A stretch of DNA of 64,000 bases from positions 310,001-374,000 of the forward strand of contig JAGVSM010001371.1 of the NCBI GenBank assembly GCA_022494885.1. Reading direction: 5' to 3'. Of the stretch, positions 42,410 through 53,739 are shown one piece after another; position 1 is the stretch's first letter, and every line of letters starts with the position of its first letter. The notes under the pieces were generated by a model, which was given only the letters and a program-made list of their open reading frames with translations, was not told where the DNA came from and ran no database searches. The translations under genes were made by a program, and so were the position numbers. This stretch comes from Micrasema longulum. Taxonomy: Eukaryota; Arthropoda; Insecta; Trichoptera; Brachycentridae.

Positions 42410-43430
42410 ATGGTTTGCATTTTTTTTCAAAATATCACCTTAATTTAATAATTAATCAAAATATCTTGATTTCTGCATGTATGAACAATGTATAGCAATT
42501 ATTTTTTTAGAGTCTTTACTCAATAAAATACTCGTTTAATTGCAATATTAATATATTATACAAAAAACATACAAAGTATTTAAACATAACATAACATGTA
42601 TTCTTGGCACATATTTATACTTTTTATTTGTATAGTAACGATTTTTAATTTCTTACATTTGATTAGCTGGCATTGGCATTTATATTTAAGTAGTGTAAGT
42701 TTTTTTTAATATTGTTGTATTAGTATAGAACTACTTAAAAATCTCCAGCTAAGAACAGGCTGAGCCATGTTAGATGCAGACTATTTTTAACAGAGAAAAC
42801 TCCAGGTTTAAAACATTTTTTAAAAAATTTATTTTATTTGATTACAGAACACTCCGTTTTAATTTTCTATTCACTAGTTTATATAGATTCCCTGTTACTA
42901 AATACGTTTGCTTATTTTATGCAATAAATTTGTAAAATAAATAAATATTTGTCCCTATTTTCATCGAGTGCTCAGACATTAGTTCAAATTACCATTCAAA
43001 CACAAGAGAACAGACATAATATTTTACACATATAAAATAACAAACATGTATTCATTTTGTTTTTGATGCTTTTTAAAAAAAATCTGTATTCAGAAGAACA
43101 AAAAACTCAAGAAAACCCGATAAAATGGTTTTTTTTTTTAAAAAACTAGAAAACAGGGGAAAAAATAAATAAATTAGAGAATAAATTTTAGAATAAATAT
43201 ATTTAAATGGGAGGTGCTTATTTATGCAACCAAAACAAGATAAAAATGTTTTTTGAAAATTCTATACAGACCTCTTTTTATACATCTAGTAAATGTTATC
43301 ACTGTAACTCTTCAAAAAAAGAGACTAACTTTTGTGCTTGGAGAGTGACTTACACTGTTGTAGTTGTTTATTTATAAGAGTTTATATAATTTTAAATAAA
43401 CGAGTACATGAGAAAAAAAATTAAAGCATA
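42410..43430. other. AT-rich spacer, mostly unassigned
   Basis: Only the short dispersed repeat at 42,747-42,782 (inverse of 10,429-10,466) is recognised. Confidence 0.35.
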
Positions 43431-43690
43431 TATATATATCTCATCATCATCATCATTATCATCATTCTGTTTCCACACCTAATGGTGCACTGGGCACTGC
43501 ATTGGTGCACCAATCGCATCGTATCTTAATCATTTGTGTCACACGAAGTTAAGATGATCAGTCTTACGCTTAATTCTTTGGTAAAAAGACCTCTTCAAAT
43601 AAATATATGATATTTATCATGCCGGGAATCGAACCTAAATCTTCTTGCATGGTAGGCAAACGCGCTGACCATTACACCGCGAGGCCGACT
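43430..43690 (-). repeat. SINE S1, full length, with (ATC)n tail
   Basis: Tail TCATCATCATCATCATTATC at left, then GCACCAATCGCATCGTATCT, body, and head GCCGGGAATCGAACCTAAAT, AGGCAAACGCGCTGACCATT, CACCGCGAGGCC. A clean reference copy. Confidence 0.88.
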
Positions 43691-43724
43691 ATCCATCAAA
43701 ATAATATCTATAAAAAAAAAAATA

Positions 43725-44010
43725 TATAATCTTTTACAGAATATTTTATTTTTTCTTTCTTATGTTACACAAAAATATTATAACTGTTCATTATTTATTA
43801 TAGGAGCAAAAATTCATTAACATTTTCTTGTATACCTACGAACAGGCCATGCCTTTGTGGGATTTTTTTGTTTACTATTTTTACTATTAATATGTATTTC
43901 ATTCCTTTGTAATTATGCTTTATTTTTTGAATACTGTTTAACCTCTTAAGTTTATTGTAAACAAAACAAAATAATTTACATAAAAAAAATATAAAAAAAA
44001 CGAAATTCAA
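43725..44010 (+). repeat. J2 LINE 3'UTR
   Basis: Near-identical to 7,570-7,810 (GAACAGGCCATGCCTTTGTG, TATTTCATT) with an A-rich end. No RT coding sequence is attached. Confidence 0.75.
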
Positions 44011-44029
44011 AATTTTAAATTAAGCTGGA

Positions 44030-44560
44030 TAATGGGATATTTAAGTTTGTAAGTAAAAATTCTTGATGGAAGTTCATTGTAATTTATTATATAAATAAAA
44101 GACGTGATATACCTGGCGTTAAATAAAAGACGTGACGTAACGTGGATAATGGGAGTTTTACTGTATTAACTTTTACAATTTTTGTTATTTTTTCTAATAA
44201 ATGACAATATAATAATATTCTCACTTTGATAGCTGTCATTTACCATTTGATTAATGACAAAAAATGACCGGATTATCCCGTTTCTTCTAAATTACTAAGT
44301 TTAATGAATGATCAGGATATAAACCAATCGCTTTATGTATCGGAAAACCTTTATATTGGAGACTTTTAGTGTTGTGTGCTCATAAATAGCGCTAAGTATT
44401 AGATACTCGTCGTGAGTATATATTTTTTTTTGGAAACATGCGCAATTTATTTATTTATTTTAAAACATTTTGTTACGAGTTCATATCCGTAGAAGGCGTC
44501 ATTCTGTACGCTTCAAAATTCCACATTCAAAGACTTATTACGTAACGCACTATTCGAAGA
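44030..44560. other. AT-rich spacer with a small direct duplication
   Basis: AATAAAAGACGTGA occurs twice about 32 bp apart (44,094 and 44,125), and TGGATAATGGGA at 44,026 and 44,142. Otherwise unassigned. Confidence 0.4.
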
Positions 44561-44589
44561 TTAATGAATTACTAAATGTTATTTAATAT

Positions 44590-45265
44590 TGATATATAAC
44601 TATTTACCGGCTTTTCTATGTCTACCGGTTTCGAGACGTACCCGTCTCTTTGTCAGGACACAAATTAAACCAACATGCAAAACCCACTATACACCTTCAC
44701 CATAGTTGTTGCACAAAAATATAAAACCAACACGACATGCATTTTAATAAGCACATGCGCTGATTAGGACAAACATGCACTGATTAAATTATGAAAATAT
44801 TCTGTTATTTAAGAATTAATGAAAAAAGTAGAGAGGATGGAGGGAGGGGGTTAGCTTAATAGGTTTAATAGGGTGACTATTACAGTGGAATATTGTATAA
44901 AGGACAATATTGGAAGTTTGTTTGATTATTGATCAAAGGAACATTATTTTTTAAAGCTTTCCTAATGTGAAATATTTCCATATTATTTACTTTTAACCCT
45001 TTATTATTTGCATGTAAGAATTTCATTGATGAGGTAATTTGCGAATATAGAGAAATTATTATTGTGAAGACACCTCATACGTTCTTCAACACAAATATCA
45101 AAATTTCTTGATGTTCTTCCAACTTTAACTAAACGACAAGAATTGCATTTTAATTGGTAAACACATGAATTATTTTAAAAACAATTTTTATCCTTTTTAT
45201 TAGGCAATATTTTACCAATATTGTTATTTGTATACAAAGCAGGTTTGATATTATTTGGTAAAAAT
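44590..45265 (-). mobile_element. Penelope-like element remnant (PLE-1 copy B) with GIY-YIG endonuclease fragment
   Basis: On the minus strand: NNIKPALYTNNNIGKILPNK, one stop, then CVYQLKCNSCRLVKVGRTSR, NFDICVEERMRCLHNNN, SIFANYLI, and after a shift LKVNNMEIFHIRKALKNNV. 'N.IGK.L..KD....CVYQLxCxxCxxxKVGxTxRNF....EE' is the linker plus GIY-YIG nuclease motif of Penelope-like elements, here VYQ...KVG in place of the usual GIY...YIG. The RT is truncated away. A terminal repeat with a hammerhead-like motif lies downstream in sense orientation at 44,590-44,670. Confidence 0.82.
44618..44661 (-). ncRNA. Hammerhead-ribozyme-like motif, PLE-1 copy B
   Basis: Minus strand in order: GTGTC, CTGACAA (G8 of CTGANGA changed to A), stem II GAGACG/CGTCTC with GGTA loop, GAAA, CCGGTA (ACCGGT is a palindrome suited to a dimeric helix III), then GACAT pairing with GTGTC (one G-U). 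One core change from a textbook type I hammerhead. Confidence 0.6.
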
Positions 45266-45289
45266 TAGGATAATTTCATTTATTTTTAT

Positions 45290-45800
45290 ATAATTTTTTT
45301 TTATTTGAAATTTATTTATCTTACGGATTACATTCATTTTTCAAAAATAACATATCATTTTTTATTTATACTCTGTTGCTGATAATTATATTTTTTACGC
45401 CTTTTGAAAAGTTTGTCTGAGTCTTTTGTTTAGTTTTGTCTGGTAGTTTATTGTATAATTTCAGTCCCTGATTTATTAGTCTCGACTGTCCTTGTCTTGT
45501 TTTGGAATGTTGTATGTGGTATTGTTCTGATATTCTTGGATTAGGTCCATGTTTATTACAATTTTTTTCAAGTTTTAGTTCTTTGTCTAAAATAATATAG
45601 TGGCTAACTTGTGAATAAATTTTAAAGATTCTTGTTGAAAAAGTTAATGAACATTTAATTGTTGTAAGTTTTTTTTAGAGATTTCTTTAGTTGGTGTTAG
45701 ATAAGGGAAGTCATATACAAGCTTTAATATTTTATTTTGTTGTCGTTGTAGTCTGTTAATGTCATTTTGGTTTCCTGTTCCCCATAGTTGTTGTTATTAA
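45290..45800 (-). pseudogene. LINE RT C-terminal fragment and 3'UTR
   Basis: Minus strand: GTGNQNDINRLQRQQNKILK, LVYDFPYLTPTKEIS, HGPNPRISEQYHIQHSKTRQ (shift), GQSRLINQGLKLYNKLPDKT. 'L.LYNKLP' ends the RT ORF. The 3' end TTATCTTACGGATTACATTC is shared with 38,060-38,150. Confidence 0.75.
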
Positions 45801-46360
45801 TAGTAAATAATAATAAAAATATTTATTGGGCATGAAAAAAACCGCATTTACATATAAGAAATAATATTAATACAATGTGTACTTAAACTAAAAAATATTT
45901 AAACAGAAGAACATTCCTCATGGTAAGCTTTAAAAAAAATCCTTAAATTTTTTCCAAAGAGTCATTAAAAAAAAATGTAATCTCAAAATGTAGCAAATCC
46001 TTAATTTCTCCACAAACCCCTACCCAGCCTCTTCCCTTGTCCGTGTCTGGTGCGTATCGTTTCGTTGGTCAAATACGTTCTTATCCCAATTTTTATTTAT
46101 CGGGGATTGGTAGAATTTGCGGAAGGGATTCGTGCCCGAGAAATTAAAGATTCTCTCATTTTGAGAACAAAATTTTTTCTTCTTTTAAATGACTTTTTGG
46201 AAAAATTTGATGAAGATTTTTTTAACCATGAGGAACGTTCCTCTGAAGTTTCGCGGTCTAGCCTTAAAAAACCGTGTATACATATCTGCATTGAAAAATG
46301 ATACATAAATAAAACACTATGTTTTAAGGGCATTGAGCTTTGTTCAAGAGCCACATCGCC
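45800..46360 (-). other. Probable LINE-derived stretch, poorly preserved
   Basis: 45,830-45,990 looks like a 3'UTR (TTATTGGGCATGAAAAAAACC). 46,050-46,354 is open on both strands for over 80 codons, with Lys/Ser-rich minus and acidic plus translations, neither recognised. Confidence 0.3.
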
Positions 46361-46569
46361 TCTTTTTTGTATAATTTATATAAATAGTGTTTAATAAGTT
46401 GTTTTGATATTATACTTTTCCACTATTTTGGATTGTATTAACTAGTATTGTCACAAAAATGTTATCTTTTTGTGTACCGTCCCAAATGAGTTTTCTCTGA
46501 CTCCTAGGAGTATAATATCTTGTTCATGTATTTTATGTTTTTATTAATAATGACAAAAAAATATTGATA

Positions 46570-46800
46570 ACTCCCTATGGTGTTGAATCCAGTCCATGTC
46601 TACAAAAATTTATACTTACACAACATTTAGTTGATAAAACTAACAGGCCCAAGAAGTGTACAAATTGAAAAATATTTTCAGGCGTTGCCCCCGAATCTCA
46701 CCCGTATCAATGAAAGTTTTAGCTCTTTACCTTCACAACGATCAACATATGGAAAAATTGAAGGAATATACATGTTCAAATATGGGCAGTATAGTATCAA
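46570..46800 (-). repeat. M-family unit
   Basis: AACTCCCTATGGTGTTGAAT, TTTTCAGGCGTTGCCCC, AATCTCACCCGTATCAATGA, ACATGTTCAAATATGGGCAG. Fused at 46,800 to a LINE fragment. Confidence 0.75.
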
Positions 46801-46819
46801 TAGAGTGATGACGGACTTT

Positions 46820-47000
46820 ATATATTAATACCATCAAAACTCTTTGTTGCTCACTAGTTAAACCCCAACTAGAATACGCTTCATCTATTAAGTCTCCATT
46901 CTACAGAACTTATATTGACCATATCGAGTCTGTTCATCACCATTTTCTAAGAAAAGTAGCATGGTTGCTCGGATTACAAAGGGGTAATTATTTCTGGGTA
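46820..47000 (+). pseudogene. Jockey-type RT fragment
   Basis: TIKTLCCSLVKPQLEYASSI, KSPFYRTYIDHIESVHHHFL, RKVAWLLGLQRGNYF: same block as at 49,560-49,740. Confidence 0.75.
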
Positions 47001-47099
47001 GTTTTGAAGCTGCAAGACTTTTTGTGATGTTAGCTATCATATTATGTAAATGTTATCAACTATCAAATAACTAAATTTAATAAATGGGGTCTAGAATTT

Positions 47100-47400
47100 C
47101 AACCGTCCATGCGCCCAGTAGCAGCAAGACTTGTTGTTATTTTACTTCTAATTTTATAAATTTGCTTTTTATTTCGTTTTTAAAGTATCACTTAAACTCT
47201 AAACTTCATTGTCAAAAAAAAAAAAATCTAAATAGAGGCTAGATTTCTTATTGTCCATGCGCTCTGTAGCTGCAAGACGTTCTGTAAATCTGTGTTCTAT
47301 ATATCATAATTGTAATATATCATAATTGGAGACGAGGAACTAGAATCCCAACCGTCCATGCGCTCTGTAGCTGCAAGACGTGTCGGGATATTTATTTATT
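47100..47400 (+). repeat. Three tandem copies of the 'gctctgtagctgcaagacg' repeat
   Basis: CCGTCCATGCGCCCAGTAGC (47,103), GTCCATGCGCTCTGTAGCTG (47,254) and CCGTCCATGCGCTCTGTAGC (47,350), spaced about 150 and 97 bp apart. Confidence 0.65.
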
Positions 47401-47454
47401 GTACAGCGCCCTTGAGGTGATTTTTACAAAAATGGCGCCATATTAATTATCCAA

Positions 47455-47545
47455 ACATTAGAATTATTATTGATGACAGGTCTTAAGCCCTGTATGTGAC
47501 TAGATTATTTTATTTCCTTCTCTTTTATGTTTTTTATCTCTGTTG
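47455..47545 (-). repeat. M-family fragment
   Basis: GATGACAGGTCTTAAGCCCT, TTTTATCTCTGTTGTAGTAA. Confidence 0.55.
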
Positions 47546-47720
47546 TAGTAAGATAATCATACTTACGCTTGGTTCAGGTGCTGGTCCAGGGACTACGAAA
47601 TATTCTAGAGTAATGGCACATTATAAAATAAATATTTCATGCCAAACATGTAGGGAATCGAACCCGAGACCACTTGTAAGCAAACGCGCTAACCATCTGA
47701 CCACAAGGCGAGAAAATAAC
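47545..47720 (-). repeat. SINE S1, 3'-truncated
   Basis: ACTTACGCTTGGTTCAGGTG, GGAATCGAACCCGAGACCAC, AAGCAAACGCGCTAACCATC. Confidence 0.75.
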
Positions 47721-47739
47721 CCCTATAAATGTTAAAACA

Positions 47740-49090
47740 GCCGTATTTTTTAATTCCACACAATAATTTTTACACCCTAAAAACTTGGCCACCGAATCGC
47801 CGCACACGCGTATATTAATTTTACGAAAAACGACCTGGCGACTCGGCTCGTGAAATATTTTGGTTTCAACTTAATTAATATGTATTTTGTTACTATGTTC
47901 GTGTCGATCAATTATTATTATTACGAAGGTAAATTTGCGCCTCGCTTTTTAAAATTAATACCTTTTACACGTGGAATAATAATTAGAGCAGGGAGGTTGC
48001 AAATTAAACGTGATAATAAACAAAATATACTAACGAGATATTCATGCTCAAATGAAAAATTCCATGTCACCTTACGTAATTAGAAAGTCGTCATTACATA
48101 ATTAACACATGTAGGGGTATTTGTTTCATGTGTTTGTGATAATTGTGAAGAATACTTAATTTACCAAATGTTTTGTTGTAAGGTGGCGTGTATAAAATAT
48201 AAAAAATCAACTTGCACATTTTATTTGGAGTTTTATTTACAACTTAACCGACATACAATAAAATAAAATATAACGAATGAACACCGAACAATACTTTTTT
48301 TAGACTTAGCTGTGGAAAATTTTATCAATTTAACGTTAAGGTAATTCCAAACAAAAATATAAAACTAATTATTCATATATTGCGCTTTTATAATTTTTTA
48401 ACGAAAAATGCCATTTTTACGTTTATTTTCAATGGAAATTTTACAAAACTGACTTTTCAGAAATTTACACTGTAGTGATTGTAACAAATAACATTTTAAA
48501 ATAATTTTGGCCCTTTTTACAAAATGGTGAACAAAACAAAAAATAAGACAAAATTATATAACGAAATGATGACTAAATATTTCAATTAAAAAATGTAATA
48601 AAAATATATTTCGCTTGTATTGTAACTCTGTTATCTGTAACAATAATCTTATCTTACCCAACCGTTTCAAAAGTTATAAGAGCTCATTGAATTGGAAAAC
48701 AATTTTTACTTCAGCCGACGCGGAAATTTGTAGACAGGGATGTAATTAAAGAAAAGATATTGATGGAGGTCTTACAATCGTAATTAAAATAGAGCTTTTT
48801 TAATAACTTCCATTTGAGAACAAATTGAAAGACAACAGCCAAAAGTTTAAAGACCGCCTGGATGGTTGTAATAGTTTTTTTAAGGAATAATCAATCATGT
48901 TTTAAAATAACAATACTTGGAAAAGGACTCCTACAAGGGTTTTAGAACTGACAGAAAGTTTTTGATCAAATAATCTTAGTTAAATATTTTAAAAGGATAA
49001 TATTTAGAAATGGAATATTTTAAGTATTGTAATACTGACTGGAAATTTCATAAACGAATTGTATATTTTATATGAGAATAATATTAGTAA
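47740..49090. other. Low-copy, AT-rich spacer
   Basis: No repeat family of this window recurs here. A 77-codon frame at 47,850-48,083 has no known signature. A small CpG patch (GCCACCGAATCGCCGCACACG) lies near 47,790. Confidence 0.35.
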
Positions 49091-49099
49091 AACGTTTTA

Positions 49100-49185
49100 T
49101 AAGTTCTAAATGTATTGTAATAGAGAGAAAAACCATTTTTGAGAAGGGAATATGGAAGTCTCGGTATTGACAGGGCGTGTTTTCA
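49100..49185 (+). repeat. M-family fragment fused to a LINE
   Basis: AATAGAGAGAAAAACC, TTGAGAAGGGAATATGGAAG, then directly into RT sequence at 49,185. Confidence 0.6.
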
Positions 49186-49985
49186 ATTTGTTTATTGACG
49201 ATGTTGCTAAATCATTCTTAACTCTCGCTTTTGGCTCTTCGCGGACAACAACGGAATTGTTAGATAACAGAAGACTGTTTTTTTCTTCAATCAGACATGA
49301 ACTCATTAAACCAATGGTGTAAAATCAATAGATTAGAACTAAATATTTGAAAATGCAAAATAATGTCATTTCATTGAACAAAAAAACCAATTTCCTTCGA
49401 GTACCTAATAGAAAACTCTTAAATTGATGTAGTTGAGTCCATCAGATATTTAAGAGTTGTTCTGGATTATAAACTGACTTTCAATAAGCATGTAGATAAT
49501 ATAGTAAATACACCACTGAAGTTTCTTGGCTTCGTTATCAGAAAATCCTCTGATTATACTAATGTTCGCACTATCAAAACTCTTTATTGCTCAACTGTTC
49601 GCCCTCTTCAAGAATATGCCACCGTGGTCTGGTCTCCATTCTATGTAAATCACATAAATCTATTTGAATCAGTCCAACATCGCTTGCTTCAAAAAGTAGC
49701 GTGGATGCTTGGACCAGAGAGAGGTAACTATTCATATGCTGATATAGAGTTAATGTTAAATATTTCTAGTCTACAAAAACGTAGAACTAATATTGACTCC
49801 ATATATATGTTCGGCTTACTAAATCCTAAAATCGACGTGCCATCATTACTGGGATAGGTAAAATTCCACATTCCGACTCGTAGGTTGAGAAACAATGAAG
49901 AACTATTCATCGATCAGCATAGAACAAACTATGGCCTTAATTCTCCAATGTCCCGATAGATCTGGACTTTTTTGGTTTTAGTTTA
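49185..49985 (+). pseudogene. Jockey-type LINE RT fragment with degraded catalytic box
   Basis: VFNLFIDDVAKSFL, LFADNNGIVR (FADD changed to FADN), then VESIRYLRVVLDYKLTFNKH, VIRKSSDYTNVRTIKTLYCS, VQHRLLQKVAWMLGPERGNY, ELMLNISSLQKRRTNIDSIY and FHIPTRRLRNN. Several shifts and stops; related to J1 but a distinct subfamily. Confidence 0.82.
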
Positions 49986-50159
49986 CGACGATTTAAACAA
50001 GCACTAAATAAATAGTCTAGATCTTGTCTTAATGTCTCTTATGTTTGTCAATGCTTCTTTTTTATTTTTTAATGTTTTAAACTGTTCTTATATTGTAATA
50101 TAAATACCATATAAATTATATAAATTAACAATGTCCGTAAATCAATAAATATTGTCGCC

Positions 50160-50885
50160 TTTAAGGGAAAAGTTATTCACCCTGAAAATATTAATTTTTA
50201 GTTAAATATGCCATTCGAAGCGTAAAATTATGTTCTTTAAGAAGCAAACGTCATCAAGGTGACTTAGTAAAAAAAAAGTTTCGTTAATCCGAATGATTTG
50301 TTTTTTTACTATGTGATTTTATATTATTATGCTGTGGGTAAACTGGCAAAAAGCTTTAACTCTCAAATCCCTGTTTTGAGAAATCAAGCATTCATGTTTT
50401 TTTTCCAATTTTACTCTTTTATATCTTATTTAAATATAGTAAGATATTAAGTGCTCATTTAAAAAAATGTTTTTAATTTTTCCGTTTCTTAATTTTATAT
50501 AAAGTTAATATTACGTCACTAAATGCTTTAAGCCTGAATAAAATACCGGGTATACGACTTAACCTTAAATTTATTTTTAAAACTACAGGTATATGAAATC
50601 GAATATGATAATGTTTATTTTTTCAGTTTGTAGAGCGTTAAAAACTTTACAAAACTGCACCCTTAAGTCAAATCAGCATATTTTTGAGTAAACGTTTTTT
50701 GCCAGTATACCCACAATATATTAATAAATAAAAAAACAAAATGTTGACGGATGCAGAACACAAGGAAACCCGAGGGTTCAAATTCGAAATAATTTGTTTT
50801 ACCAGAATAATATTACTAAGATAACCAAATATTTCAGATATATTAGGACAACATATCAAACGGGGACCCTTTAACAATGGTGTGA
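50160..50885. other. AT-rich unassigned spacer
   Basis: No signal recognised. Confidence 0.35.
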
Positions 50886-50887
50886 CA

Positions 50888-51090
50888 TTATTTAGGTATA
50901 GTAGTCACCAATAGCAAGAGCATTTGCCTCTTACACATTGTTTTACTGATGTGAAAGATATTGATCTCCAAAGTGATAATGTTCAGCTGCGTGACTGCTC
51001 TTTCAATCGGCATAACCAGAGGCTTGGATGGATATGGAAGACGGGAGGTAAAACTACCGGGTGAACAGACGCTGTTCTCCAACAGCGTTA
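50888..51090 (-). pseudogene. J3-like C-terminal fragment
   Basis: SRLPYPSKPLVMPIERAVTQ, LNIITLEINIFHIS, parallel to MPVERTISMLNIITLDIDSF at 17.3 kb. Confidence 0.65.
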
Positions 51091-51139
51091 TCGTTGAAAA
51101 AAATACATTTGGACCCCTGTATTTATCTATGATTGAATT

Positions 51140-51720
51140 CCAAAACTAAAAAAATTAAATTGTGTAAATATTCAGTTTAAGTACTTGTTTATGATTAAAT
51201 TCCGAAACATAAAATTTATTTATTATTTATTAATTTATTCTTTTTTCAAATATGGCATTCTTTTTGTAAACGTCGAGCTCCGATCTTCTCACCAACAGAG
51301 GGGTGTACTTATGTAGGAATACGATTTTTAAAAAGGCATTGAATCAATATTATTTTGGTATTACCAAAAATCCAGTAAAAATAAATAAATGGGCAGAAAT
51401 TATAAGGAATTTAAGGAAAGAATCTGATTGAGATCCACAAAAAACCAATGTTGTTTGTAAACATTAAAAAAACAAACTTTTTAAATGTAATAAAACAATA
51501 TCTTTCATTTTTTTTGTAAATGCATTTTCCTCTAATGCAACCCTACTAGGTTGATGAATAAAACATTTCTACTCCTTACACCTTTTTTTAATATTAGATT
51601 GAAGATTTTACGAACACGCACAGCGCAAAGATCTATATTTCTCTGAAAACCGCACGTAAATCGGTTAAGCCGTTTAGGAGGAGTTCGGTGACATCACACG
51701 TACAAAGGAATTATATATGT
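51140..51720 (-). repeat. Z-family repeat (inverse copy)
   Basis: Contains CACCAACAGAGGGGTGTACT, AAATGGGCAGAAATTATAAG, and AACCGCACGTAAATCGGTTA followed by GCCGTTTAGGAGGAGTTCGG. Longest right end of the three Z copies. Confidence 0.65.
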
Positions 51721-52089
51721 AAAGATGGGTCCGTTACTAATGTAATACGCTTTTTTTTCTACCATGCTTGTCGCAGACTTACATTATGAGGAAATTCGTT
51801 GGTTTTAATTTTTAAATTTCTTAATTTACCATCAAACTAAGAAAACTTTATTTTATGTGTTGTTTATCAATGCTATATTTTTTTAATGATTGCAGTTTTG
51901 AAATTATTTAGCCAATGACGTCGCGAATTCAAGTCGGTGAGTTTTCCGGACATTTAAAAAGAGAACAAGGCTATTTGGAAACCGGAAACCTATCACAACA
52001 CATAACTAGTTCAAAGTGTAATCGTTCGTTTTTGTTAAAACCTTTTTTTTCATACATTTTCTAAAAACTTCGCTGTACAATAAATGCTC

Positions 52090-52400
52090 TAATTCTTACC
52101 GCGTGTAAGAAAATATTTTCTATATCTAATTTGATTTGAATTCTCTTAAATACAGATCTTGACCTTTTCCTGAGAAATCGTATTTCGACAGCATTTAGTC
52201 TGCTTTAATCCTCGTTTTATTCAATTCCACATGTAAGAATAGGAATCAGGACTATATTGTGAACTGCTAATTTCACGTCTCGCGATAAACTTGTATTATC
52301 TAAAGTTGATTTTAGTGCGCCGTTCTCTCTGTACCCGACACTCAACCTCCAATGAAAAAATAATTTATATAGAAAAAATGTAAATGTTCTTTGAAGCTTT
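52090..52400 (-). pseudogene. Non-LTR RT fragment (RTE-like)
   Basis: NTSLSRDVKLAVHNIVLIPI, LTCGIE, stop, then SRLNAVEIRFLRKRSR: matches 'LSxxxKLAVHNxVLIPTLxYGSE ... SRxxAVEMRFLRK' of RTE-type elements. Confidence 0.75.
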
Positions 52401-52714
52401 ACAAGAGCTTTGATTTTAATATTTGCGTCAGACCTTCTCGACATATTATTGAAATATATGTAGGAAAAGGACCCTTCACCAACTGAAATACAACATTTTC
52501 TTATACAGTATGTTCGTTCAAAGAATTGAATAAAATTTTCTGAAGAAAATCGCGATTCCTTCAATGGGCAAAATCTTCAACAGTAAGTGTGTTTGAAATG
52601 TAAAATCACCTGTCATTTGAAGCTGTTGGATTTTTCATAACTCACAGACTTTGTTTTAATGATTAAAAATTCAAAATCGATGGTACATTTTAAACTTCAG
52701 TTTTTTATATCTTC

Positions 52715-53155
52715 TTTTTGTGCCTTGCCGGGTCCCCTCGACGTTGACGATTACTACAGCGAAAGCATATGTATCTGTCCTGCGCTAATCTTCATTTCGC
52801 AGCCAGGACGACTGCTTATTGATGTACTCGTCGTAGCGATTCCTGGGAAAAGATGACCAGAGTAGTTTCCCGTTGCCTTCTCTGATAAATTTTCTGTCGG
52901 GGTTACCTTCCCTTAGCTGGTTGGTTTTGGTTTTGAGGCGCCAAAAACTCGCCTTTCATCCTCTCGTTATCTGCTGTGATCACACCGTTATGAGTGTGAT
53001 CCCATTGCCCAGGGTTCGTGACCTGGACGCTAACGAGTAAAACTAGTCAGTAGTGTTGCTGGTAAAATGCAACTGGGCGTTTGCAGCATTTTATAGAATC
53101 ACACCCTCCAGCAAGATGTGACTCACTGCGACCCTACTGACAGTTCGAACCCCAA
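52715..53155 (-). repeat. Repeat T, copy 2 (longer)
   Basis: Inverse of 21,275-21,603, with an extra internal block (AACTCGCCTTTCATCCTCTC, GGTTACCTTCCCTTAGCTGG). GC-rich relative to the window. Ends at the left in an A/G-rich tail. Confidence 0.7.
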
Positions 53156-53194
53156 GTTTTTTATATATTCAATATATTTTACATTTATTTAAGT

Positions 53195-53425
53195 CAGCTT
53201 CGTAGTGTAATGGTCAGCGCGTTTGCCTACCATGCAAAAGGTCCGGGGTTTGATTCCCAACATGGTTGTTAATATGAAATATTGATTTGAAAGGTGTTTT
53301 TACACTAAAATATTTCATAGTCCCTGGACTGGTACCTGAAGCGTAAGACTTATCATCTTACCTTTATGTAACAAAAATAGTCAAGATACGCTGCGGTTGG
53401 TGTACCAGTGCAGAGGGAATGAAAA
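53195..53425 (+). repeat. SINE S1, full length
   Basis: CTTCGTAGTGTAATGGTCAG, GGTCCGGGGTTTGATTCCCA, CTGGACTGGTACCTGAAGCG, GATACGCTGCGGTTGGTGTA. It ends at the junction with J1 LINE sequence. Confidence 0.85.
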
Positions 53426-53429
53426 CCAT

Positions 53430-53735
53430 AGTTAGTTATATGGTTATCGTAAGAAAGAGTAAGTTTTGTCTGAGGTTTCTAGTTGGGATATTTAATTTTA
53501 TTGAGCTCAGTAGTTCAGGCGCATCAAAGAGTGAGTTGAGAATTTTAAATAGGACTAGAGAGAAGTTTTGGAGAGAAGATATATTTAAGCTATTTTCTAA
53601 CTCATAATACGCATATTGGTATCTGGATAAGCCCAACCTCCAGCCCTCTTTCTTAAAAATCGAGGTTGAACTGATTCAATATGTTTGATGTGAACATCAT
53701 TATATGGAGACCAGATAACAGAGATGAAGAATATT
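53430..53735 (-). pseudogene. J1 LINE C-terminal fragment
   Basis: Minus strand NRYQYAYYELENSLNISSLQ, LFKILNSLFDAPELLSSIKL, NIPTRNLRQN, preceded by VWSPYNDVHIKHIESVQ. The right end at 'ccagataacagag' merges into M sequence. Confidence 0.8.
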
Positions 53736-53739
53736 TGAG

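Noticed and set aside
43440..43690. tRNA gene on the minus strand
   Set aside because: Boxes A and B are present but the acceptor stem does not pair, and the unit has a SINE body and tail with many relatives.
46050..46354. Opposing open frames of 83 and 85 codons
   Set aside because: Neither translation resembles a known protein, and the region adjoins LINE debris; left unnamed.
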